From assembly GCA_021788645.1 (NCBI GenBank), contig JAJYKK010000013.1, positions 1-60,122 of the forward strand: a DNA stretch of 60,122 nucleotides, in the 5' to 3' direction. A program made the translations under genes and the position numbers. Under the pieces are notes generated by a model. That model was not told the origin of the DNA. It saw nothing but the letters and a program-made list of their open reading frames with translations, and searched no databases. This document shows positions 52,435 through 60,122 of this stretch, piece by piece. This DNA is from Pseudomonadota bacterium (GTDB lineage Bacteria; Pseudomonadota; Gammaproteobacteria; Burkholderiales; JAKAFK01). Position 1 is the first letter of the stretch. Every line of letters starts with the position of its first letter.

Positions 52435-53250
52435 TTACCCCGCCTGTCCGAGCTCGTCGCCCAGGGCCTTGGCGCGTTCGGCCGCCGCGCCCACTGCCGC
52501 GATGATGGCTTGCTTGATGCCCGCCTGTTCCATGACCTGGAGTGCGCGCTCGGTGGTGCCCCCTTTTGAGGTCACCTTCGCGCGCAAACCGGCGGCGTCC
52601 TCGGCGGAGGCGGCGGCCAGCTTGGCGGCGCCCAAGAAGGTCTCGAGCGCGAGCCGGCGGCTCGTGGCGGCATCGAGCCCGAGACCCGTGGCCGCCGCCT
52701 CCAGCGCCTCGATGAAATAGAAGACATAGGCAGGTCCGCTGCCGGATACCGCGGTGAGCGCGTCAAGCTCGGACTCATCGTCCACCCAGACCGTGCTGCC
52801 GACCGCCGCGAGCGTCGCCGCCGCGCGCGCCTTGTCTTGCGCCGACACCGCGGGCAGCGCGAATAGCCCCGAGATTCCCGCGCCGATCATTGCCGGCGTA
52901 TTGGGCATCACCCGCACGATGCGCGGATAACCCCCGAGCCAGCGGCTTAGATCGCCTGCCCGGATCCCGGCCGCGATGGAGACGACGAGCGGGGAGGCAA
53001 GGCGTCCCTGAAGCGACTTGGCCACGTCGGGGAGTTGCTGCGGCTTCACCGCGAGGATCAGGAGATCGGCCGCGAGCGCTGCCGGGGAGGCGCCCGCGCC
53101 GGTGGCCACGCCGAAGTCGCGCGCGAGGCTGGCGCGCTTGTCTTCGTCGGGATCGACGACATGGAGCTCGCCCGGCGGGGTGTTCTGGGCCAGCAGGCCG
53201 GCGATCAGGGCGCGGGCCATGTTGCCCCCGCCGATGAAGGTGATGCGCAT
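52435..53250 (-). CDS. proC: Pyrroline-5-carboxylate reductase
   Basis: 271-residue ProC catalysing the final step of proline synthesis with NAD(P)H. Rossmann opening FIGGGNMARALIAGLL and the C-terminal signature TAVSGSGPAYVFYFIEAL, then VTSKGGTTERAL. Complements proA at 43314. It follows yggS by 18 bp. Confidence 0.96.
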   Translation of the reverse strand: MRITFIGGGNMARALIAGLLAQNTPPGELHVVDPDEDKRASLARDFGVATGAGASPAALAADLLILAVKPQQLPDVAKSLQGRLASPLVVSIAAGIRAGDLSRWLGGYPRIVRVMPNTPAMIGAGISGLFALPAVSAQDKARAAATLAAVGSTVWVDDESELDALTAVSGSGPAYVFYFIEALEAAATGLGLDAATSRRLALETFLGAAKLAAASAEDAAGLRAKVTSKGGTTERALQVMEQAGIKQAIIAAVGAAAERAKALGDELGQAG

Positions 53251-53268
53251 GGTTATTTCTCCTTAGGA

Positions 53269-53952
53269 CTACCGCCGGGTCCCGAAAATGGCCGAGCCGA
53301 CCCTGACGAGCGTGGACCCTTCGGCGATCGCCGACTCGAGATCGTCCGACATGCCCATCGACAAGGTGTCGGCCGCGAGGCCCCCGCCACGGATCGCGGC
53401 CAAGAGCTCGCGCAGCACGGCGAACTGGCGCCGCTGCTCGGCCTCGTCCGCACTGGGCTTGGGGATCGTCATCAGACCGCGAAGCCTGAGCCGCGGCAGG
53501 CGGTCGACCTGCGCCGCGAGCGCTGCCGCTGCCTCGGGGGGCACGCCGCCTTTGCTCGCCTCGGCCCCGACATTGACCTGCACGCAGACGTTGAGCGGTG
53601 CCAGGGTCGCGGGGCGGGCGGCCGACAGGCGCTCGGCGATCTTGAGGCGGTCGATGCTGTGAACCCAGGCATAGCGCTCGGCGATCGCGCGCGTCTTGTT
53701 GCTTTGCAGCGGGCCGATGAAGTGCCATTCGACGGCCAGGTCGGCACTCGCCGCCATGTGCGCCGCGCCTTCTTGCGCGTAGCTCTCCGCGAAGGCGCGC
53801 TGCCCGGCGCGGTAGGCTTCCCGTATGGCATCCGCCGCGTGGCCCTTGGCCACCGCCAGGAGCGCGATCTCGCGAGGGTCGCGCCCGCAGGCGGCCGCCG
53901 CGGCGGCGATGCGGGCGCGCACCGCCTGCAGTCCGGCTGTCACACTACTCAT
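53269..53952 (-). CDS. yggS: PLP homeostasis protein YggS
   Basis: 227-residue TIM-barrel PLP-binding protein that balances pyridoxal phosphate and amino-acid pools. The PLP lysine is in ALLAVAKGHAADAIREAYRAGQ and the phosphate-binding SMGMSDDLESAI is near 205. First gene of the yggS-proC unit, divergent from pilT. Intact. Confidence 0.95.
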   Translation of the reverse strand: MSSVTAGLQAVRARIAAAAAACGRDPREIALLAVAKGHAADAIREAYRAGQRAFAESYAQEGAAHMAASADLAVEWHFIGPLQSNKTRAIAERYAWVHSIDRLKIAERLSAARPATLAPLNVCVQVNVGAEASKGGVPPEAAAALAAQVDRLPRLRLRGLMTIPKPSADEAEQRRQFAVLRELLAAIRGGGLAADTLSMGMSDDLESAIAEGSTLVRVGSAIFGTRR

Positions 53953-54146
53953 GCAGGCTCCAGAAAAGCAGGCGCGCGGGGCGCGCCCGGCGGCCCCGTC
54001 CCGGCATGGACGGGGCCGCCGGCGTTATGCTATCGTGTTAGCGCTTTGTACGCTCCAAGGGGTGTTCCCAGGCGGCTTGCCGCCTGGTCCGTGGGCGGGC
54101 CGTCCATGCGAGCGGCCGCGCGGGCCCGGAGCCGGGAGGGATTATA

Positions 54147-55187
54147 ATGGAAATTTCCGACTTGCTCGCCTTTACGGTGAAAAGCAAGGCGTCCGATCTT
54201 CATCTGTCGGCGGGGCTGCCGCCGATGATCCGCGTGCATGGCGACATCCGCCGGCTCAACGTCAACGCGCTCGACCACAGCGGCGTTCATGACATGCTTT
54301 ACGATATCATGAACGACGCGCAGCGCAAGCACTACGAAGAGCGCCTGGAAGTCGACTTCTCTTTCGAGGTGCCAGGCCTCGCGCGTTTCCGTGTCAACGC
54401 CTACAACCAGCAGCGCGGCGCAGGGGGCGTCTTCCGCGTCATCCCCTCGAAGGTGCTCTCGCTCGAGGACTTGACGGCGCCGCAGATCTTCAAGGAGATC
54501 TCGCAGCAACCGCGCGGCATCGTGCTGGTGACCGGGCCGACGGGCTCGGGGAAGTCCACCACGCTGGCCGCGATGATCGATTTCATCAACGAAAACGAGT
54601 TCGGCCACATCCTGACCGTCGAGGACCCGATCGAATTCGTTCACCAGAGCAAGAAGTGCCTGATCAACCAGCGCGAAGTGGGCCACCACACGCATACCTT
54701 CGAGGATGCCCTGCGCTCGGCCCTGCGCGAGGATCCCGACGTGATCCTGGTGGGCGAGTTGCGCGACCTCGAGACCATCCGGCTGGCGTTGACCGCCGCC
54801 GAGACCGGCCACTTGGTCTTCGGCACCCTGCACACGAGTTCGGCGGCGAAGACCATCGACCGGGTCATCGATGTCTTCCCGGCGGCGGAGAAGGAGATGG
54901 TTCGTTCCATGCTTTCGGAGAGTCTGCGCGCCGTGATCTCGCAGACCTTGCTGAAGACCAAGGAAGGCGGCGGCCGCGTGGCGGCCCATGAGATCATGCT
55001 CGGCACGCCCGCGATTCGCAACCTCATCCGCGAGAACAAGGTGGCGCAGATGTATTCGGCCATCCAGACCGGGCAGGGCGTCGGCATGCAGACGCTCGAC
55101 CAGTGTCTCACCGATCTGGTGCGTCGGGGCGTGGTCACCAGCGCCGAGGCGCGCGCGCGCGCGGCCAACAAGGACGCGTTCGTCTAA
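54147..55187 (+). CDS. pilT: Type IV pilus retraction ATPase PilT
   Basis: 346-residue PilT hexameric motor. Walker A GPTGSGKSTTLAAM (about 130-143), Asp box TVEDPIEFVHQ, Walker B VILVGELRDLET, His box TGHLVFGTLHT and the PilT-specific AIRNLIRENK near the C-terminus. Drives pilus retraction for twitching. AGGGAG precedes the ATG. Followed by pilU. Confidence 0.97.
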   Translation: MEISDLLAFTVKSKASDLHLSAGLPPMIRVHGDIRRLNVNALDHSGVHDMLYDIMNDAQRKHYEERLEVDFSFEVPGLARFRVNAYNQQRGAGGVFRVIPSKVLSLEDLTAPQIFKEISQQPRGIVLVTGPTGSGKSTTLAAMIDFINENEFGHILTVEDPIEFVHQSKKCLINQREVGHHTHTFEDALRSALREDPDVILVGELRDLETIRLALTAAETGHLVFGTLHTSSAAKTIDRVIDVFPAAEKEMVRSMLSESLRAVISQTLLKTKEGGGRVAAHEIMLGTPAIRNLIRENKVAQMYSAIQTGQGVGMQTLDQCLTDLVRRGVVTSAEARARAANKDAFV

Positions 55188-55216
55188 TTGAAGAATCCGC
55201 AGCACAGGGGGCTCCG

Positions 55217-56356
55217 TTGGATCGCGATCAGGCAGTGAAGTTCATGCACGACCTTCTGCGGCTCATGCTGAGCAAGAAGGCCTCCGACCTGTTCATCACG
55301 GCAGGCTTCCCGCCCGCCATGAAAGTCGACGGCAAGGTCACGCCGGTGTCCAACCAGACGTTGGCGCCGGTGCACAGCCGCGAACTCGCGCGCGCCATCA
55401 TGAACGACAAGCAGGCCAAGGAGTTCGAGGAGACGCGGGAGTGCAATTTCGCGATCAGCGTGCCGGAAATCGGCCGCTTTCGCGCCAACGCCTTCGTGCA
55501 GCAGGGGCGCGTGGGCATGGTCCTGCGCACCATCACCACCCAGATCCCCCGCTTCGAGGACCTCAATCTGCCGGCCGTCCTGCAGGAGATCGCGATGACC
55601 AAGCGCGGTCTCGTCATCTTTGTCGGCGGGACGGGCTCCGGCAAGTCCACCTCCCTCGCGGCCATGGTGGGCTACCGCAACGAGAACTCCCAGGGTCACA
55701 TCATCACCATCGAAGATCCCGTCGAATACGTGCACGAGCACAAGAACTGCGTGGTGAGCCAGCGCGAAGTCGGGGTGGATACCGACAACTGGTCGATCGC
55801 CCTCAAGAACACCCTGCGGCAGGCGCCCGACGTCATTCTGATCGGCGAGATCCGCGATCGGGAGACCATGGACTATGCGATCGCCTTCGCCGAAACGGGG
55901 CACCTGTGCCTGTCCACGCTGCACGCCAACAGCGCCAACCAAGCCCTCGACCGCATCGTCAACTTCTTCCCGGAGGAGCGTCGGCAGCAGCTGCTCATGG
56001 ACCTTTCCCTCAATCTGAAGGCCTTCGTTTCGCAGCGCCTGGTCCCTCATCGGGACGGCAAGGGCCGCGTGGCGGCCGTGGAGGTGATGCTCAATTCCCC
56101 GCTGATCGCCGATCTGGTCTTCAAGGGCGAGGTGCACGAGATCAAGGCGGTCATGGCGAAGTCCCGCGAACTCGGCATGCAGACCTTCGACCAGGCGCTC
56201 TTCGACCTGTACGAGGCCGACCAGATCAGCTACGAAGATGCGCTACGCAATGCCGACTCGGTCAACGACCTGCGGCTCAATATCAAACTCAATGGCAAGA
56301 AGGCACGCGCCATGAGGGAGCCCGAGGAGGGATCCGGCACGCTCAGCATCGCCTAG
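55217..56356 (+). CDS. pilU: Retraction ATPase accessory PilU
   Basis: 379-residue PilT paralogue that assists retraction under load. Walker A GGTGSGKSTSLAAM, Asp box ITIEDPVEYVHEHKN, and Walker B VILIGEIRDRETMDY. The C-terminal extension ends GSGTLSIA. The start is TTG at 55217, 29 bp after pilT; no ATG occurs at the family start. Intact. Confidence 0.95.
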   Translation: MDRDQAVKFMHDLLRLMLSKKASDLFITAGFPPAMKVDGKVTPVSNQTLAPVHSRELARAIMNDKQAKEFEETRECNFAISVPEIGRFRANAFVQQGRVGMVLRTITTQIPRFEDLNLPAVLQEIAMTKRGLVIFVGGTGSGKSTSLAAMVGYRNENSQGHIITIEDPVEYVHEHKNCVVSQREVGVDTDNWSIALKNTLRQAPDVILIGEIRDRETMDYAIAFAETGHLCLSTLHANSANQALDRIVNFFPEERRQQLLMDLSLNLKAFVSQRLVPHRDGKGRVAAVEVMLNSPLIADLVFKGEVHEIKAVMAKSRELGMQTFDQALFDLYEADQISYEDALRNADSVNDLRLNIKLNGKKARAMREPEEGSGTLSIA

Positions 56357-56379
56357 GCGCCCTTCGCCGCCCGCGCCGA

Positions 56380-56394
56380 CCGGCCGCAGGCCGG
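56380..56394. terminator. Hairpin between convergent pilU and the GGDEF-EAL gene
   Basis: CCGGCC, loop GCA, GGCCGG, located 24 bp after pilU. May serve both strands. Confidence 0.35.
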
Positions 56395-56398
56395 CTCC

Positions 56399-58918
56399 CT
56401 ACGCCTCCCCTCGAGGCGCTTCCCTCCGGCTTGTCAGATAGGCGGCCAATGCCTCCGGCGGCATCGGCTCGGCGAAATGATAGCCCTGTGCTTCGTCGCA
56501 GGCCTGTTCGCGCAACGCGGCCAGCATGCGTGCGTCCTCGACGCCTTCGGCGATGACGGCGAGGTGGAGGCTGCGCGCCATCTGAATGATGGCATGGACG
56601 ATGGCCGCATCGCTGGGATCGTCGACCATGTCGCGGACGAAGGACTGGTCTATTTTCAGCTTGTCCACGTCAAAGCGTTTCAGGTACGCGAGGCTGGAGT
56701 AGCCGGTTCCGAAATCATCCACCGACAGCTTCACGCCGATGGCCTTCAGCCGCCGCACCGTCGCGAGCGCGTTCTCGGTATCCTGGATCAGGATCGATTC
56801 GGTCAATTCGAGTTCCATCCGATGCGCGGCCAGGCCGGATTCGTTCAGCGCCTGGGCGACGCTTTTCTCCAGCCTGCCGTGCCTGAACTGGACCGCTGAA
56901 AGGTTGACGGCGACGGTCAATTCGGGCAATCCCGCCTGCCGCCAGGCGACCGCCTGCCGGCAGGCCTCCCTGAGCACCCACTCGCCGATGGGCACGATGA
57001 GGCCGCTGTCCTCGGCGATGGGGATGAAGCGCTTCGGCGGGATCAGTCCCCGCTCGGGATGGTTCCAGCGAATCAGCGCTTCGACGCCTGTCACGGCCAG
57101 GGTGGAAAGATTGATCTGCGGCTGGTAATAGAGAACCAATTCGCCGCGCGCCAAGGCCTTGCGCAGGCCGTTGCGCATCTGCAGATGCTCGACGGCATCG
57201 ATGTTCATTTGCTCGGTGTGGAAGCGATAGGTGTTCTTTCCCGCCTCCTTGGCGTGGTACATCGCCGTATCGGCCTTCCGCAGCAGCGTCTCGAAATCCG
57301 TGCCGTCGTCGGGATAGACGGCGATCCCCAGGGAGAGGGAAGTGCTGAGTTCCTGGCCTTCGATGTCGAAAGGCTTCGCCAGCCGTTCCAGAATGGTTTC
57401 CGCCGCCGCCGTGATGGTCTCGGCGTCGCGCACGTCGGACAGCACGATCAGGAATTCATCGCCGCCTTGGCGGGCGAGCGTATCCGGGGCCCGCAGGCAT
57501 TCGCCCAACCGTGCCGAGACGGCCTTGAGCAAGGCATCCCCGATCGGGTGTCCGAGCGAGTCGTTGATGGTCTTGAAGTTGTCGAGGTCGAGGAACAGCA
57601 GCGCCACCTGGGCGTGCGCCCGTTCAGCGAAGGACATCGCGAGTTCCATGTGATCTTTTGCCAGCAGCCGGTTCGGCAGCCCGGTCAGCGCGTCGTGGTA
57701 GGCCATGAATTCAATTTGCGCCTGCGCCTCCTTGCGCTCGGTGATGTCGATGTAGCTGCCGCGGACCAGTTTCTTGTCGGCCGACGGCAGCTTGACCAGC
57801 CGCACTTCGCACAGCACGTCCTTCCCTTGGGCGTTGCGTATGGCTCGCTCGAAGACCAGCGGGACACCGGTCAGCGCCTCCTCGGTCCTGACGCGGACGC
57901 TCTCCTTGGGCGGCAGCTCATCGGGCTGCTGAGGGGGATAGAAATCGTCGGGCGCATGGCGCAGCAGATCCTCGCGAGCGCAGCCGAACAGGCGTTCGGC
58001 GTTGGTATTGGCGTCGACGAACCGATTCCGACCCACGTCGAAGACCACGATGGCCTCCGGCGCCTGTTCGACCAGCACGCGAAACTGCTGCTCGTTTTCC
58101 CGTAAGGCGGCTTCCACCCTGATGCGCTCGCGAATCTCCGCCTTCATCCCCCTCAATAGGCCGACATGGCTGTCGAACATGTAGTGAACGGCAAATCCGT
58201 AGGCGACCAGCCTGAGGGCATGCCACAGCCACCACGACGCATCCCAGAGGCCGGAGAACGGGAAGATGATCGACGAGCATCCCAGGACGGCATACACGCA
58301 GGCGAAAAGCAGGTCGTCGGCATTGGGCCGGCGCCGGTATCGGGCGGTGAAATAGGCGAAGGTCGCCAACGACAGCAGGGCCGCGGCAAGATTGAGTGCA
58401 TTGAGCGGCTCGGTGAAGCCGCCGTGCATGTCGAGTGCGGGCAGCGCATCGGGGTGCGCCAGGAAGAAGGCTCCCAGCGCACTCGTGGCGATCACCACGG
58501 CGCGGTGGAAGGCGAGCTGCTGAAGCCGCGGCCCCCACCCCAGCCAGCTCAGCGCCGGGAAGAGTCCGCCCAGGAAAGCCCCCAGGCTGCGCAGCCAGAC
58601 GAAACCGGGCGAGGCGGCGCCGGCGAGCGCATGAAAGATGTCCAGGATGCCCATGGCCAGGAAGCCGAGGGCCACAGGGTACAGGAGCGCTTCGCGCATG
58701 TCCTGATGGCACTGGGCGATCAGGAGGACGGCAAAGAAGAGGGCCGAAACCGCGCCCGCCGTCTCGACGACGGCATGAAGCACAGGATCCTGGAGGCGCC
58801 AGGTTGCTGCCCCCTGGGACCATGTGGTCAGCACGGCCAAGACCACCGCCGACAGCAGCAGCGCGCCACCCAGCAGCCCCCGCGTTGTGCCCATCGCTCT
58901 GATGGCGCTATCCCCCAA
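56399..58918 (-). CDS. Membrane PAS-GGDEF-EAL c-di-GMP enzyme
   Basis: 839-residue protein. About seven to eight hydrophobic helices (residues 10-250, MASE-like sensor), a PAS domain (about 270-395; APEAIVVFDVGRNRFVDAN), a GGDEF domain with intact GGDEF and the inhibitory I-site RAPD five residues ahead, and an EAL domain with EALIRW, LELTESIL, DDFGTGYSSLAYLKRF, KIDQSFV and EGVED. Both catalytic sites look complete, so it may make and/or degrade c-di-GMP. Lies convergent to pilTU. Its product would feed the c-di-GMP riboswitch upstream of the aer-like gene. Confidence 0.92.
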   Translation of the reverse strand: MGDSAIRAMGTTRGLLGGALLLSAVVLAVLTTWSQGAATWRLQDPVLHAVVETAGAVSALFFAVLLIAQCHQDMREALLYPVALGFLAMGILDIFHALAGAASPGFVWLRSLGAFLGGLFPALSWLGWGPRLQQLAFHRAVVIATSALGAFFLAHPDALPALDMHGGFTEPLNALNLAAALLSLATFAYFTARYRRRPNADDLLFACVYAVLGCSSIIFPFSGLWDASWWLWHALRLVAYGFAVHYMFDSHVGLLRGMKAEIRERIRVEAALRENEQQFRVLVEQAPEAIVVFDVGRNRFVDANTNAERLFGCAREDLLRHAPDDFYPPQQPDELPPKESVRVRTEEALTGVPLVFERAIRNAQGKDVLCEVRLVKLPSADKKLVRGSYIDITERKEAQAQIEFMAYHDALTGLPNRLLAKDHMELAMSFAERAHAQVALLFLDLDNFKTINDSLGHPIGDALLKAVSARLGECLRAPDTLARQGGDEFLIVLSDVRDAETITAAAETILERLAKPFDIEGQELSTSLSLGIAVYPDDGTDFETLLRKADTAMYHAKEAGKNTYRFHTEQMNIDAVEHLQMRNGLRKALARGELVLYYQPQINLSTLAVTGVEALIRWNHPERGLIPPKRFIPIAEDSGLIVPIGEWVLREACRQAVAWRQAGLPELTVAVNLSAVQFRHGRLEKSVAQALNESGLAAHRMELELTESILIQDTENALATVRRLKAIGVKLSVDDFGTGYSSLAYLKRFDVDKLKIDQSFVRDMVDDPSDAAIVHAIIQMARSLHLAVIAEGVEDARMLAALREQACDEAQGYHFAEPMPPEALAAYLTSRREAPRGEA

Positions 58919-59203
58919 TGGACTGCCCCTTCTCGCTGCCGAGGATTCGCTATCCCGGCGTTATGTGGCGTGACCGCGCCTTATCGGCTGAAGCGTCTGC
59001 GCTACTATATCACTTCCCGACCCGATGCCAAGTCATCGGACACCGCCTTGTAGAGAACAAGTAATCTGTCCGGGTCTGTGGCAAATGATCTGTCCGGTTT
59101 GATGCTGTGTCCGAGGAGGGCGCGGCCCGTTCGGGGCTTTCTCTCGGGAGGGGGCGGATCGTCTGTCCCTGACGCCGGGCGTGCCGCGGCAGGATGCGGG
59201 TGT
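58919..59203. other. Intergenic region with ATCTGTCCGG repeats
   Basis: ATCTGTCCGG occurs at 59064-59073 and 59088-59097 (24 bp apart). On the minus strand this reads AAACCGGACAGAT, similar to AAACCGGACAAC at the end of the IS3 relic near 7180. Probably the residue of an IS end. No gene is recognised. Confidence 0.4.
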
Positions 59204-59764
59204 CTAAGGGCGATGGCGTTCGAGCCACCCGATGACATCGTCGGCATTGCGGTCCGGCGGATAGGCCGGGTAGAACACCTTGCGGATGACGCCCCCGATG
59301 CTGACGAGGGTGAGCCGTTTGATGCGCCTTGTCCCGGCATACGCGAAGGTGGGAAGACGCAGCGCGTCCGACAGCGTGAAGCGGCCGTCATGGAGCAGTT
59401 CGAACGGGAGCCCGAGGCGAGCCTTGGCTTCGCGCTGTTCCTCCGGGGACTGCGCGCTGGCGCCAAACACCTCGGCGCCGTGACGCTTCAGCTCGGCATG
59501 GCGATCACGGAAGGCGCAGCTTTGCGGGGTGCACCCCCTTGCGCCGGGGATTTCATTCCAGCCTGCCAGGGGCGGGCCGTCGGGCCGTCCGATCATCGGA
59601 TAGAAGTAGATGACGGTAGTCCCGGGCCGTGCACCGAGATCGACGAGGTCGCCGGAGGTCGCGAGGAGCGGCAGCGAGGGCATGCGCGTGCCGGGCAAGT
59701 GGGCGCACGCCCCATCATCGACGGGAATCGGCAGATGCTCAGGCAGGGTGGACAGGTCTTTCAT
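59204..59764 (-). CDS. Bcp-type peroxiredoxin
   Basis: 186-residue AhpC/TSA-fold thiol peroxidase. Peroxidatic site GARGCTPQSCAFRD (about 80-93) with the second cysteine five residues on, as in Bcp. Opening reads GTRMPSLPLLATSGDLVDL. It reduces hydrogen or organic peroxides. The ATG at 59764 follows AGGA; it begins 12 bp after the TnpB stop. Intact. Confidence 0.88.
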   Translation of the reverse strand: MKDLSTLPEHLPIPVDDGACAHLPGTRMPSLPLLATSGDLVDLGARPGTTVIYFYPMIGRPDGPPLAGWNEIPGARGCTPQSCAFRDRHAELKRHGAEVFGASAQSPEEQREAKARLGLPFELLHDGRFTLSDALRLPTFAYAGTRRIKRLTLVSIGGVIRKVFYPAYPPDRNADDVIGWLERHRP

Positions 59765-59775
59765 GGCGTCTGTTC

Positions 59776-60122
59776 CTAAAAAGTTGCGCATATTTGCGCA
59801 TCGGATTTATCCGCAGTCGGTTGACGCACTTTCGTGCCCAACTCGACCCTCTTGACGCTCAGTTGCGCCGGAGAACGAGCAAGCAGGATTCGACGCACTT
59901 CCTTGTAGGGAGTGAAGCGAGAAATCTCGCAATCGTCTATTCGCGCCAGCACGTTCAGAGCAGCGTTGTGGTCGGCTTGGAGAACGTCCCCGTTTGCACG
60001 GTAAAACTTGTCGCCTTCGCGCCTGCCTTCCAGCAAGCCGTTGGTCGAGTCCATTTGCGACGTATAAGCCCCATTCACCAAGGTATGCTTGGCGTCACGC
60101 TGCTCACATACAGAGTCCAGAG
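59776..60122 (-). CDS. TnpB/OrfB-family protein C-terminus (partial)
   Basis: The frame is open to the window edge (…SVCEQRDAKHTLVNG) and ends ICATF. The last 115 residues fit the C-terminal region of a TnpB/OrfB group: YTSQMDSTNGLLEG, then DVLQADHNAALNVLAR with the third RuvC aspartate, then EVRRILLARSPAQLSV. The canonical zinc-ribbon CxxC pairs are absent in this region (YTSQMDS and KFYRANG at the expected places). The 5' part is outside the window. Its stop is 12 bp before the peroxiredoxin start. Confidence 0.75.
   Translation of the reverse strand, partial: LDSVCEQRDAKHTLVNGAYTSQMDSTNGLLEGRREGDKFYRANGDVLQADHNAALNVLARIDDCEISRFTPYKEVRRILLARSPAQLSVKRVELGTKVRQPTADKSDAQICATF

Overview
The window looks like the chromosome of a high-GC, chemolithoautotrophic gammaproteobacterium. 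Four things point there: a dusB-fis-purH-purD order, the leuS-lptE-holA-proA-nadD-rsfS-rlmH-maf-rng run, pilT-pilU next to yggS-proC-yggT-yggU, and a class I phosphoribulokinase (Calvin cycle). The overall look is Acidiferrobacter/Ectothiorhodospira-like, but genus cannot be fixed from this sequence alone.

Region 1 (1-15032) is an accessory island. It is visibly less GC-rich than the rest and ends at the 3' end of a tRNA-Ala(CGC) gene. It carries a complete type I Wadjet anti-plasmid operon, jetA-jetB-jetC-jetD (minus strand). On both sides of the operon lie inverted copies of a roughly 100-bp mobile-element-like sequence; one cuts a Phd-type antitoxin gene and the other cuts an hsdM gene after about 23 codons. 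Further along are an AAA+/DUF4143 ATPase, a TacA-TacT acetyltransferase toxin pair, an IS1595 remnant, a Fic AMP-transferase with two palindromic operator-like sites 30 bp apart, a decayed TnpB, an IS1380 remnant and a higBA pair whose toxin is frameshifted.

Region 2 (15033-31148) is core: tRNA-Ala, lgt, ilvD, a CNNM/CorC-like transporter, a YyaL-type thioredoxin-domain protein preceded by an IscR type-1-like palindrome, then a long minus-strand cluster (dusB, fis, purH, purD, purE, tsaC, a CDP-alcohol phosphatidyltransferase). Two chemoreceptors follow: a soluble CZB zinc-binding receptor and an Aer-like PAS receptor. The leader of the Aer-like gene contains what reads as a cyclic di-GMP-I (GEMM-I) riboswitch.

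Region 3 (31149-48279) holds polA, a LOG-family protein, DUF2782 and BPSS1780 membrane proteins, uvrD, phosphoribulokinase and the leuS-to-rng operon.

Region 4 (48276-60122) holds a dynamin-like protein whose nucleotide-binding motifs have decayed, yggU, yggT, a bacteriohemerythrin and a divergent stress-type membrane protein wedged between yggT and proC, then proC, yggS, pilT, pilU, a PAS-GGDEF-EAL membrane protein, a Bcp-type peroxiredoxin and the C-terminus of a second TnpB family protein running off the right edge.

The elements that connect are c-di-GMP turnover (GGDEF-EAL protein), a c-di-GMP riboswitch on an aerotaxis receptor, and the PilT/PilU retraction motors, which together suggest a motility/attachment switch. 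No wholly new gene system is evident. The most unusual items are the inverted repeats around the Wadjet operon, the riboswitch-controlled aerotaxis gene, the IscR-like box, the paired fic operators and the degenerate dynamin.
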